DNA of 35,832 bases from Treponema sp. Lineage in GTDB: Bacteria; Spirochaetota; Spirochaetia; Treponematales; Treponemataceae. Below are positions 16,355 to 22,837 of the stretch, piece after piece; position 1 is the first letter of the stretch; every line of letters starts with the position of its first letter. The stretch covers positions 1 to 35,832 of the forward strand of contig JAFZRP010000007.1 of assembly GCA_017619795.1 (NCBI GenBank), read 5' to 3'. A program made the position numbers and the translations under genes. The notes beneath the pieces are model-generated. The model saw only the letters and a program-made list of their open reading frames with translations, was not told the DNA's origin and did not search any database.

Positions 16355-16878
16355 ACGCCCTTAAACGAATCAACGAAGCTTATAGCAAGTTCACCTTGTA
16401 CAGGTGCTTTGCCAGCTTCTTTGTCCGCTCCGGTTATAAACGAATCCAGCTTTGCGGAACGCTCAAGCAAATCCATTGCGCTATCCGCATCCAGCTTTTC
16501 AGGTTCAAGAGTTTTAATACGTTTAGCCACAAGCTCGTCAAACCCATTCAGCATTTCCATCTGTCTTTTGCGGCGCTCAACGCGTTCCGCTAAAAGCTCT
16601 CTTTCTGTCTCCTTTGCGATGTACTCATCATAAGCAGCGGCTCTCTCATTCCAACGATAAAGCCGTGCATAGCGTGACCAGGAACCATATTTTTTCGGGT
16701 CTACGCCGTTCAATTCCATACAAGTCTTAATACTTCGCTTGTATCCCATAGCACGAAATAAACAGAAAGCCTTAAAAGCCTTGGGAGGCTCATCTTCCAA
16801 ACGTCTCTCCCAAGACTGCAAAGCTTCTGTTTTCACAGGCTCACTGCAATTGTTTTCAACAGTGTCCTTTTCTCCCAC
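16351..16878 (-). CDS. Terminase small subunit-like protein
   Basis: A 175-residue helical protein at the normal small-terminase position, coupled by a 4-bp overlap to terL. Residues 30-75 contain an HTH-like segment with RAMGYKRSIKTCMELNGVDP and the SWSRYARLYRWNERAAAYDEY motif common to small terminases, followed by a long charged helix for oligomerisation. It should recognise the packaging site. The gene before it is the excisionase-like HTH gene, 23 bp away, with a GGAGG ribosome site between. Confidence 0.7.
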   Translation of the reverse strand: MGEKDTVENNCSEPVKTEALQSWERRLEDEPPKAFKAFCLFRAMGYKRSIKTCMELNGVDPKKYGSWSRYARLYRWNERAAAYDEYIAKETERELLAERVERRKRQMEMLNGFDELVAKRIKTLEPEKLDADSAMDLLERSAKLDSFITGADKEAGKAPVQGELAISFVDSFKGV

Positions 16879-16901
16879 GCCTTAAACCTCCTTTTGCCTG
16901 A

Positions 16902-17114
16902 TTACTTGTTAACGACAAACTGGTTTGGCTCAACCATTGTTCCAAGCCAGTTATATAAATCTGTTTTTCTGAAAATAATGTGCCTGCCATAATTTATATG
17001 CGGAATCTTTTTCGCACGTGCAAGCATGTAGACATAGTTAGTGCTGAACTTCAAATAAGCCGCAGCTTCTTCAACCGAAAGTAAATCCAAGTTTTCTTTT
17101 TCGTTTTCTGCCAT
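16902..17114 (-). CDS. Excisionase/AlpA-like small HTH protein
   Basis: A 70-residue MerR/excisionase-type helix-turn-helix (HTH_17): LLSVEEAAAYLKFSTNYVYM, then ARAKKIPHINYGRHIIFRKTDLYNWLG. Such proteins act as directionality factors for tyrosine integrases or as AlpA-type activators of phage-related islands. AGGAGG lies seven bases upstream of the ATG. It is the first gene of the head operon, just downstream of a promoter-proximal terminator, and it directly follows int on the same strand. Co-transcription with the terminases rather than with int is unusual for a plain excisionase and favours a regulatory role. Confidence 0.7.
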   Translation of the reverse strand: MAENEKENLDLLSVEEAAAYLKFSTNYVYMLARAKKIPHINYGRHIIFRKTDLYNWLGTMVEPNQFVVNK

Positions 17115-17158
17115 AACTGCCTCCTGAAGCTTTTTCTGCCAGCGGACGATTCAGGCAT

Positions 17159-17191
17159 AAAAAAAAGCCACAACATTTTCTGTTATGGCTT
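17159..17191 (-). terminator. Rho-independent terminator between int and the head operon
   Basis: An 11-bp stem (17165-17175 with 17181-17191, one G-U on the minus strand) with a 5-nt loop is followed on the minus strand by eight U. It ends the int transcript but also falls at the very start of any transcript from the repeat promoter at 17193-17221. Confidence 0.75.
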
Positions 17192-17192
17192 T

Positions 17193-17221
17193 ATGATACA
17201 ATCAAAATAAAGTGCGGGAAG
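17193..17221 (-). promoter_or_regulatory. Candidate late promoter for the head operon
   Basis: On the minus strand CTTCCC (17216-17221, in the repeat) and TATCAT (17193-17198, outside it) are 17 nt apart, exactly as at 3420-3448. The predicted transcript starts at the terminator hairpin. Confidence 0.45.
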
Positions 17222-17272
17222 GTATATGTTTTCTAGACCTATAGGTATAGGTTTTCTAGACTTTTCCGCACT
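17211..17272 (-). repeat. 62-bp repeat, copy B: tandem 23-bp operator-like element
   Basis: Identical to 3438-3499, same orientation, starting two bases after the int stop codon. TCTAGAC cores are at 17232-17238 and 17255-17261. The cores lie upstream of the candidate -35, where an activator would bind. Confidence 0.7.
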
Positions 17273-17274
17273 TT

Positions 17275-18699
17275 TTATGCGGTAAGATATTTCTCCCATA
17301 CTCCAGATATAACATTTCGCATGTTTTCAAACTTCTCCTGTGTCTTATGGTCTGCGTAATGGTCAGTCATATCAGGGGTCTTATGTCCCATAATTGCCAT
17401 TACGGTTTCTTTATCAGCTCTCTGTTTCAAAATCGTAGCGCAGAAATGGCGCAGGCTGTGGAATACAATATTGCGGTCTTTACGTTCTGCTTCGCTAACT
17501 CCAATCTGCTCTAAGGCTTTATAAAAGCAGTCTCCGTAATAGCCTGGTGTAATAGGCTTTGAATAATCCTTTACAGACCAGAATACATAACTCAAATCAT
17601 TAAAACCCGGGTTTTCTTTTGCATGGCTCAAAAGCTGCAAGGCTAAAGAATGCTCAAGAGGCAGTTCACGGCATTCTTTGTTCTTGGTAGTTTTCAAACC
17701 ATCCACTTCGCTGTAACTGTGTCTTACATAAAGCATATTAGCAACGTCATCAATATCGCAGACACGTAAGCCGCTAATCTCTCCGGCACGAAGACCGTAG
17801 AAGGCTGCAACCTTAAAGGCAAGCTTTGCAGAATCATTATCCCAGGTATGGTTCAAAAGTTCCCTTACTTCCTGTTCTGTCGGAATATCTCGCTTTTCAT
17901 TATCAGTCTTAAAACGCTCAATTCCCTCAAGAGGGTTGGCCTTAATTTTTCTCAAAGATAAAAGAGTCTTAAAACACTTATTTGCCATATTTATATTTTT
18001 ATTTACAGTTTCATTTGCAAGTTCCTTTTCGTCATGCAAAAAGAAAAAGAAATCGTCCAGTTCTTCGAGCGTCAAATCTTCAATGCAAACTTCATCGCCA
18101 AAATATGGCTGCCAGTAATTGCGCACATAAGCACGCATACAAAAGGCATGTTTTGAAGTCATAGAATGGCCGTGCTCCATTGACCGCCTGAGATATTCTG
18201 AATTATCAAAATCCCAATAGCTATCCAAAGTCTCACAAAGCAAATGTTTCTTTTCAGCCGGTAGTGCAGAAGGTACCTGTACAGTCTTTTTCTTCACAAC
18301 AAATACTTTTTTAGGTCTTGGAGTTTCAACAGCTTTTTCAACTGTTGCGGGCACAGTTTTTGGAGTTTCAACAACTTCTGTTGTAGAGGCGGAAGAGAAG
18401 TCTAAATTAAATTTCTTGGAAATTATTTCAACAACTTTTAAGGCATCACTTTCTGTAAGGTTGTCAATAAAGCTAATCAGCTTTGCCGAAGTTGTCGGAG
18501 CTTCCTGGTTTTGAAAAGCTCTTGAGTTACCGCGTGCTTCCGGTGCGCCGTTTGTCAGCCAGGAAGTAGCAATCATCGTTGCTTCTACACGGTCTTTAGA
18601 ATGTGTACTTTTGCCGTGGCCTTGAACACCAGTTACAGGATCAACAAAATGCACCCTGTAATAACCACAAGAATTCTTTGAAAGGTAAAACTGTCGCAT
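17275..18699 (-). CDS. int: Tyrosine recombinase/integrase
   Basis: A 474-residue phage integrase. The N-terminal 60 residues form an arm-binding-like domain, residues 70-150 a long low-complexity linker rich in Val, Thr, Pro and Lys, 160-255 a SAM-like core-binding domain, and 270-470 the catalytic domain with Arg in YGLRAGEISGL, HSLRH, the GHK histidine and the nucleophile Tyr in TDHYAD. It should integrate and excise the element at the adjacent tRNA-Gly. A strong AGGAGG ribosome site precedes the ATG. Upstream lie three TCTAGAC-type sites and a TATAAT. The linker is longer than in standard integrases. Confidence 0.92.
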   Translation of the reverse strand: MRQFYLSKNSCGYYRVHFVDPVTGVQGHGKSTHSKDRVEATMIATSWLTNGAPEARGNSRAFQNQEAPTTSAKLISFIDNLTESDALKVVEIISKKFNLDFSSASTTEVVETPKTVPATVEKAVETPRPKKVFVVKKKTVQVPSALPAEKKHLLCETLDSYWDFDNSEYLRRSMEHGHSMTSKHAFCMRAYVRNYWQPYFGDEVCIEDLTLEELDDFFFFLHDEKELANETVNKNINMANKCFKTLLSLRKIKANPLEGIERFKTDNEKRDIPTEQEVRELLNHTWDNDSAKLAFKVAAFYGLRAGEISGLRVCDIDDVANMLYVRHSYSEVDGLKTTKNKECRELPLEHSLALQLLSHAKENPGFNDLSYVFWSVKDYSKPITPGYYGDCFYKALEQIGVSEAERKDRNIVFHSLRHFCATILKQRADKETVMAIMGHKTPDMTDHYADHKTQEKFENMRNVISGVWEKYLTA

Positions 18700-18722
18700 A
18701 AAAACCTCCTAGGAAGAAAGTG

Positions 18723-18788
18723 ATTATACGAACTTGCTGAGCTTTTTATTCCAAACGTCTAGACAATCTTCTAGTCAAATATCTAGAC
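18723..18788 (-). promoter_or_regulatory. int promoter with three 12-bp-spaced TCTAG sites
   Basis: TATAAT (minus, 18723-18728) lies upstream of int with no good -35. Further upstream, CTAG tetramers sit at 18759-18762, 18771-18774 and 18783-18786, exactly 12 bp apart, each within TCTAGAC or TCTAGTC. These could be activator sites or integrase arm-type sites. Confidence 0.5.
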
Positions 18789-18913
18789 AATCGACCCTAA
18801 AAAGCCCCATATATGCGGTTTTTCAGTCTTATTTCCAGCCATTTATAAGGCTACACAACAAGAAAAAGACCACATATACGCTATCTAAATCCTTATAACA
18901 TAAAGATTTAAAT

Positions 18914-18945
18914 AAAAAAAAGCTCGTCATTGGAAGACGAGCTTT
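18914..18945 (-). terminator. Terminator of tRNA-Gly
   Basis: A perfect 10-bp stem (18919-18928 with 18936-18945), 7-nt loop and a run of U on the minus strand, just after the tRNA. Confidence 0.8.
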
Positions 18946-18950
18946 ATAAG

Positions 18951-19023
18951 AGCGGATGAAGGGAGTCGAACCCTCGTCATCAGCTTGGAAGGCTGAGATA
19001 ATAAGCCGTTATATGACATCCGC
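18951..19023 (-). tRNA. tRNA-Gly(TCC), probable integration target
   Basis: Minus-strand cloverleaf with the 7-bp acceptor stem GCGGATG/CATCCGC, T-arm with TTCGACT loop, anticodon loop CTTCCAA (anticodon TCC) and a T discriminator, normal for glycine. CCA is not encoded. The 3' end faces the integrase gene. Confidence 0.92.
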
Positions 19024-19035
19024 AAAGATGTTTAT

Positions 19036-19064
19036 ACTATAACCAAGTTACAAAAAAATGTCAA
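19036..19064 (-). promoter_or_regulatory. Promoter of tRNA-Gly
   Basis: TTGACA (19059-19064) and TATAGT (19036-19041) on the minus strand are 17 nt apart, ending 12 bases before the tRNA 5' end. Confidence 0.75.
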
Positions 19065-19094
19065 GAGATTGCCTAATTTTATGGTAATTCACTA

Positions 19095-19123
19095 TGGAAA
19101 TTCCCCACAATATTCATTATAAT
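19095..19123 (+). promoter_or_regulatory. Promoter of tRNA-Ser
   Basis: TGGAAA (19095-19100) and TATAAT (19118-19123) are 17 nt apart; predicted start about 14 bases before the tRNA. Confidence 0.55.
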
Positions 19124-19143
19124 GTATTGAAATAAATTTTTTT

Positions 19144-19230
19144 GGAAAGATGTCCGAGCGGTTTAAGGTACATCCTTGGAAGGGATGCGTAGCAGAAATG
19201 CTACCGGGAGTTCGAATCTCCCTCTTTCCG
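19144..19230 (+). tRNA. tRNA-Ser(GGA)
   Basis: Class II tRNA, 87 nt, with acceptor stem GGAAAGA/TCTTTCC, anticodon loop TTGGAAG (anticodon GGA), a long variable arm (CGTAGCAGAAATGCTACC region), T-loop TTCGAAT and G discriminator. CCA is not encoded. Confidence 0.93.
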
Positions 19231-19270
19231 AAGATTTTTTTTAAGTATAGAATACAAAAAAGGTAAACCT

Positions 19271-19294
19271 AAAAATTGCTTTCGCAATTTTTTT
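19271..19294 (+). terminator. Terminator after tRNA-Ser
   Basis: AAAAATTGC and GCAATTTTT form a hairpin around TTTC, followed by more T. Confidence 0.65.
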
Positions 19295-19315
19295 AACGGT
19301 TTGCTATTAATCACC

Positions 19316-19329
19316 GCCCGCCAGCGGGC
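19316..19329 (+). promoter_or_regulatory. GC-rich hairpin in the dehydrogenase leader
   Basis: GCCCGC and GCGGGC are perfectly complementary around two bases and end a few bases before the AGGAG ribosome site of the dehydrogenase gene. It could tune translation or mRNA stability. Confidence 0.35.
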
Positions 19330-19346
19330 TTACTCAGGAGATAATA

Positions 19347-20288
19347 ATGTCAAACAAAATCACTATCATTGGTGCAGGTCAGGTTGGTTCAACAATTGCA
19401 TTTGCACTGACAATCAAGCAGCTCGCTTCAGAAATCGTAATGATTGATATAGCTAAAGACAGAGCAATGGGCGAAGCTATGGATATCCGCCAGGGTACAC
19501 CTTTTGTAGGCCCTGTTTCCATCCATGATGGTGATTATTCTGATGCAAAGGATTCTGACATCGTAGTTGTAACCTCCGGTGTTGCACGCAAGCCTGGTCA
19601 GTCACGTCTTGATCTTGCTCAGATAAACGTTGACATAACAAAAACAATCATACCTGAAATTACAAAGGTTGCTCCAAACGCACTTTATGTAATCGTAGCA
19701 AATCCTGTTGATATTCTTACTTATCAGTTTGTAAAAACTTCGGGCATTCCTGCAGACCACATTTTTGGTACCGGAACCATGCTTGATACAGCACGCTTCC
19801 GCGCACGCATTGCAGAAACCTACAAGGTAGCTCAGGAAAATGTTCACGGTTATGTATTTGGTGAACATGGAGACTCTTCTTTCGTTCCTTGGTCTTTGGC
19901 AAATATCGGTTCTGTACCGGTTGAAAAATATGCAGCCGCACTCGAAGGAATTAAGGCTCCTGAACTCAACAAGGATGATGTAGAAGATTATATCCGCAAG
20001 TCAGGCGGTATCATCATTGCTGCTAAAAAATGTACAAACTATGCAATCGGTATTACAACAAGCCACCTTTGCGAAGCTTTGAACTATACAACAGACTCTG
20101 TTCTTACAGTTTCTACAATGCTCACAGGCGAATATGGAATTGATGATGTATGTCTTTCAATCCCTGCAGTTATCGGTCGCAAAGGAATCACAGGCCGCGT
20201 AGTTGCACCACTTTTGGATTCAGAAGTTGCATCACTCCGCCACAGTGCAGATTGTCTCAAAGACGTAATTAAGCAGATTAAATTCTAA
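19347..20288 (+). CDS. ldh: L-lactate/malate dehydrogenase family protein
   Basis: A 313-residue NAD-dependent 2-hydroxyacid dehydrogenase of the LDH/MDH family. The Rossmann GAGQVG lies at residues 9-14; catalytic Asp147 and Arg150 are in MLDTARFR and His174 is in GEHGDSS. Overall sequence, including GTGTMLDTARFR and KCTNYAIGI, is of LDH type. In the substrate loop, however, GVARKPGQSR puts Arg81 where LDHs have Gln (Q102 of Bacillus LDH), a position known to switch specificity towards oxaloacetate. Lactate dehydrogenase is the safe call; malate dehydrogenase activity is possible and would link it to the neighbouring fumarase. AGGAG lies seven bases before the ATG. Confidence 0.88.
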   Translation: MSNKITIIGAGQVGSTIAFALTIKQLASEIVMIDIAKDRAMGEAMDIRQGTPFVGPVSIHDGDYSDAKDSDIVVVTSGVARKPGQSRLDLAQINVDITKTIIPEITKVAPNALYVIVANPVDILTYQFVKTSGIPADHIFGTGTMLDTARFRARIAETYKVAQENVHGYVFGEHGDSSFVPWSLANIGSVPVEKYAAALEGIKAPELNKDDVEDYIRKSGGIIIAAKKCTNYAIGITTSHLCEALNYTTDSVLTVSTMLTGEYGIDDVCLSIPAVIGRKGITGRVVAPLLDSEVASLRHSADCLKDVIKQIKF

Positions 20289-20296
20289 TTCAATGC

Positions 20297-20362
20297 GGTG
20301 GTTGAGCTTGTCGAAACCACTTATAAGAATTCATTAAGGTGGTTTCGACAGGCTCAACCACC
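20297..20362. repeat. Inverted repeat between dehydrogenase and fumC
   Basis: Two 24-bp arms (20297-20320 and 20339-20362), inverted with one mismatch, centred on GAGCYTGTCGAA, with an 18-bp spacer. It resembles the REP-like palindromes with this core that are scattered in many bacterial genomes. It may end or stabilise the upstream mRNA. Confidence 0.65.
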
Positions 20363-20379
20363 ACTAATGGGATATAAAA

Positions 20380-21765
20380 ATGCAATACAAGATCGAACAC
20401 GACTCAATGGGTGAAGTAAAAGTTCCTGCAGATAAATACTGGGGAGCTCAGACTGAACGAAGCCACGAAAATTTCGAAATTGGTGTAGGTATTGAAACAA
20501 TGCCTCGCGAAATTACAAAGGCTTTCGGTTATCTTAAAAAGGCAGCTGCAATGGCAAACAACGCGCTCAAGCCACAGAAGATGACTAAAGAAAAGCTTAG
20601 CGCAATCAAAAAGGCCTGCGACGAAGTTATTGCCGGAAAGCTCAATGATCATTTCCCTCTTGTAGTATGGCAGACAGGCTCAGGTACACAGAGCAACATG
20701 AACGCAAACGAAGTTATTGCAAACCGCGCAAATGAAATTGCAGGTAAAAAGCTCTGTCATCCTAACGACGACATCAACATGAGTCAGTCAAGTAACGACA
20801 CCTTCCCTACTGCCCTTCACATTTCTGCAGTTTTTGCTATCGAAGATAAATTATTCCCTGCAATCGACACATTGGTTGCTACCTTCAAAAAGCTTGAAAA
20901 AGAAAACATGAAGCTTGTAAAGAGCGGACGTACTCACCTTCAGGATGCTGTACCTATTTCTTTTGGACAGGAAATCAGCGGCTGGAGAACCTCTCTTGAG
21001 CAGGACAAAAAAATGCTCCAGGCTTCACTTCCTTTCTTAAAGCAGCTGGCCCTTGGTGGAACTGCCGTTGGAACAGGCTTGAACGCACCAAAAGGCTTTG
21101 ACAAAAAAGTTGCAGAATGCGTTTCTGAACTCACAGGAAAGAAATTCGTAACTGCACCAAATAAATTCCACGCCCTTACAAGCAAGGATGAACTTGTATA
21201 TGCCCACGGAGCAATCAAGGCTCTTGCCGCAGACATGATGAAAATTGCTAACGACGTACGCTGGCTCGCTAGTGGTCCACGCGACGGTCTTGGCGAAATC
21301 CATATTCCGGAAAACGAACCTGGTTCTTCAATCATGCCTGGAAAAGTAAATCCAACCCAGTGCGAAGCCGTAACAATGGTTGCAGTTCAGGTAATGGGTA
21401 ACGATGCCGCAATCGGTTTTGCAGCAAGCCAGGGTAACTTTGAATTAAACGTATTCATGCCTGTTATTGCTTATAACTTTATCCAGAGCGCACGTCTCCT
21501 TGCAGAAGCCATGATGAGCTTTAACAAGAACTGCACCGTAGGAATCAAAGCAAACAAAGACAAAATGCATCACAATCTTTACAATTCGCTGATGCTCGTT
21601 ACTGCTTTGAACCCATACATCGGTTACGAAAATGCCGCCAAAACCGCCCACAAAGCCTTTGCCGAAAACATCTCTCTCAAAGAAGCCTGTGTTGGTCTTG
21701 GTTTCTTAACTGCCGAAAAGTTTGATGAAGTGTTCAAGCCAGAAGCAATGGCATTTCCTAAATAA
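20380..21765 (+). CDS. fumC: Fumarate hydratase class II
   Basis: A 461-residue class II fumarase, catalysing fumarate plus water to malate without an iron-sulfur cluster. Expected motifs are in place: [13 protein letters not shown] (about 105-117), [11 protein letters not shown] (about 138-148), the TH pair in [12 protein letters not shown] and the superfamily signature [11 protein letters not shown] (about 315-325). Length is normal. The last 102 codons are repeated at 24887-25195, which marks an insertion at this gene's 3' end; the sequence here is intact. In a fermenter it would serve the reductive branch from oxaloacetate to succinate. The GGGA upstream is a weak ribosome site. Confidence 0.95.
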   Translation: MQYKIEHDSMGEVKVPADKYWGAQTERSHENFEIGVGIETMPREITKAFGYLKKAAAMANNALKPQKMTKEKLSAIKKACDEVIAGKLNDHFPLVVWQTGSGTQSNMNANEVIANRANEIAGKKLCHPNDDINMSQSSNDTFPTALHISAVFAIEDKLFPAIDTLVATFKKLEKENMKLVKSGRTHLQDAVPISFGQEISGWRTSLEQDKKMLQASLPFLKQLALGGTAVGTGLNAPKGFDKKVAECVSELTGKKFVTAPNKFHALTSKDELVYAHGAIKALAADMMKIANDVRWLASGPRDGLGEIHIPENEPGSSIMPGKVNPTQCEAVTMVAVQVMGNDAAIGFAASQGNFELNVFMPVIAYNFIQSARLLAEAMMSFNKNCTVGIKANKDKMHHNLYNSLMLVTALNPYIGYENAAKTAHKAFAENISLKEACVGLGFLTAEKFDEVFKPEAMAFPK

Positions 21766-21775
21766 TCAGTTGAAG

Positions 21776-21850
21776 GGGGCGCTGCCCCTCGGCCGCACTT
21801 CGTTGCGTCCTACCCCCTCGCCTAGGGGCTCCGCCCCTAAAACCCCTGAT
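21776..21850 (+). repeat. GC-rich dispersed repeat, copy 1
   Basis: About 75 bp, nearly identical to 33832-33906. It is made of four short hairpins in a row (GGGGCGCTGCCCC, CGCACTTCGTTGCG, CCCCTCGCCTAGGGG, GGGGCTCCGCCCC) and is far richer in GC than its surroundings. It begins 10 bp after the fumC stop, so it may act as a transcript end. Confidence 0.75.
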
Positions 21851-21856
21851 GTATTT

Positions 21857-22050
21857 CTAATCCCCAGCCTCATCCTTTACTAATTCAAAAACTTCTGGAG
21901 TAATATAAAAACCATTTTCATGTATTCCTTTAAACTATTTTTAATTTGCTGACATGCATAATCATTTTTTTTACTGTAACCTCATCATAAACTGCTTGTT
22001 GAATATAAAAATCTTTATATACTAAATTATTTTCTTTATATACTAATTTT
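21857..22050 (-). pseudogene. Decayed gene remnant, DUF3368/PIN-toxin-like C-terminus
   Basis: Minus-strand reading in three frames gives consecutive pieces of one protein: a segment with KDFYIQQAVYDEVTVK, a helical piece ending NSLKEY, and a C-terminus with HENGFYITPEVFELVKDEAG and a stop at 21857-21859. The breaks fall near A/T runs (for example the A8 at about 21965-21972). The pieces resemble the C-terminal part of DUF3368-type PIN-domain proteins associated with toxin-antitoxin loci. The N-terminal half is missing. Moderate confidence that it is a remnant, low on family. Confidence 0.4.
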
Positions 22051-22056
22051 TTTTTC

Positions 22057-22084
22057 TTGACATATAATAAATATAGTATATCAT
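22057..22084 (+). promoter_or_regulatory. Promoter of the peptide/ABC operon
   Basis: TTGACA (22057-22062) and TATCAT (22079-22084) with a 16-nt spacer; leader of about 25 nt with AAAGGAG. Confidence 0.55.
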
Positions 22085-22115
22085 TAAATTATCAAAAACT
22101 AAAAGGAGTGTATTT

Positions 22116-22325
22116 ATGAAAAAGGTAAATCGAAAATGCTTGTTATTACTTTGCTTAATGTCACTTGCTAGTTTTGTTCCTTGCCTTGGTTTGTTAGTTC
22201 CGCCAGTTGCGGGTGCTGTAATTCTAGGTGTTTCATCTGGCTATGGTGCACTTGCTCTTGCATGTGGAGCCTCTGGTCCGGTCGGATGGGGGCTTTTCGG
22301 AATGATAACAGTTTGGAGTGCTTAA
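22116..22325 (+). CDS. Secreted hydrophobic peptide, bacteriocin-like precursor
   Basis: A 69-residue peptide with a basic N-terminus (KKVNRK), a leucine-rich leader (9-20) and, after about Cys23, a hydrophobic Gly/Ala-rich segment without charges (LGLLVPPVAGAVILG, then GYGALALACGASGPVGWGLF) ending WSA. Cys23 and Cys50 could form a disulfide. Small, uncharged, Gly-rich, with a leader and followed by DUF95 and ABC genes: this fits a precursor of a circular bacteriocin or a related membrane-active peptide. The core would be about 46 residues if cut near Cys23, shorter than known circular bacteriocins. AAAGGAG lies eight bases before the ATG. Confidence 0.7.
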   Translation: MKKVNRKCLLLLCLMSLASFVPCLGLLVPPVAGAVILGVSSGYGALALACGASGPVGWGLFGMITVWSA

Positions 22326-22334
22326 AAAATTGTA

Positions 22335-22360
22335 CATCCATATTTTTTAAAATTTGGATG
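22335..22360 (+). promoter_or_regulatory. Hairpin covering the DUF95 gene start codon
   Basis: CATCCA (22335-22340) pairs with TGGATG (22355-22360), with further A-T pairs inside and one mismatch. The right arm contains the ATG of the next gene. It could lower translation of the export genes relative to the peptide. Confidence 0.4.
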
Positions 22361-22837
22361 GACAAAATATTGCAAAAAAAAAATATCAGGTTATTCTTTT
22401 TATTCAGCATTTGGATTGGCATTATTAGTTTGGCTTTCCTTTGTGTTAAAAAAGATTTTACACCAACTAATTATCTTACAATAAAAAGTGTTATCTCGAT
22501 ATTTATAAATAATTCTATTGTTTTTTCCATTCTTTTTTTTGGATATGAGTTTTATGGAATTACAACTCTAATTGTGACTATTTCCAATAGCATTTTTATA
22601 GGGTCAAAGATTATTCCTGCATATATTTATTTTACTTCAATTTATCCTAAAATTTGGATTTTTGTTGTACTTGAAATTCTTCCGTATCTATTCGGGAGTT
22701 ATGTTGGATTTTCAGATGGTAAAGTAAAACATAAGAAATGTATATATATGATTTGTTTACTTTCTTTACTAGTTTCTGCTTTTTTTGAGAATATAGCATT
22801 AAAAAATATTAATAATATATTATATGAAATTATTTAG
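22358..22837 (+). CDS. SpoIIM/DUF95-like membrane protein
   Basis: A 159-residue integral membrane protein with about four or five helices. The FINNS motif (N51-N52) followed by a Gly-containing helix, and a later LEILPYLFGSYVGF helix with a conserved-type Glu, match the SpoIIM/DUF95 pattern. DUF95 proteins are standard members of circular-bacteriocin clusters, where they are needed for maturation or secretion and for immunity. The ATG at 22358 is chosen; an upstream reading frame from 22181 overlaps the peptide gene in another frame and encodes an implausible Cys/Trp-rich sequence. It overlaps the next gene by 14 bp. Confidence 0.65.
   Translation: MDKILQKKNIRLFFLFSIWIGIISLAFLCVKKDFTPTNYLTIKSVISIFINNSIVFSILFFGYEFYGITTLIVTISNSIFIGSKIIPAYIYFTSIYPKIWIFVVLEILPYLFGSYVGFSDGKVKHKKCIYMICLLSLLVSAFFENIALKNINNILYEII

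Larger units (their letters stand above)
1..18975 (-). mobile_element. Prophage or phage-like element, right part, at tRNA-Gly
   Basis: A continuous minus-strand set of phage genes (integrase, excisionase-like HTH, terminases, portal, prohead protease, HK97 capsid, connectors, tail proteins, endolysin, holin) ends about 250 bp from the 3' end of a tRNA-Gly gene. Integration in the 3' end of a tRNA with the integrase as the nearest gene is the usual layout for tyrosine-integrase elements, so the right attachment site probably overlaps the tRNA 3' end (about 18951-18975). The left end lies outside the window, so the core repeat cannot be checked. No repressor, replication gene or tape-measure gene is seen. 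A defence island interrupts the late genes. Confidence 0.85.

Noticed and set aside
3438..17272. The two 62-bp repeats as attL/attR of a nested element
   Set aside because: Integrase and tRNA lie outside the interval and essential virion genes lie both inside and outside it; the shared -10 geometry fits promoters better. Not fully excluded.
18757..18788. Short CRISPR-like array
   Set aside because: Units of 12 bp with no spacers of usable length and no cas genes.
22181..22357. Long N-terminal extension of the DUF95-like protein
   Set aside because: It runs through the peptide gene in another frame with a Cys/Trp-rich sequence and no ribosome site; ATG 22358 gives a normal membrane protein.
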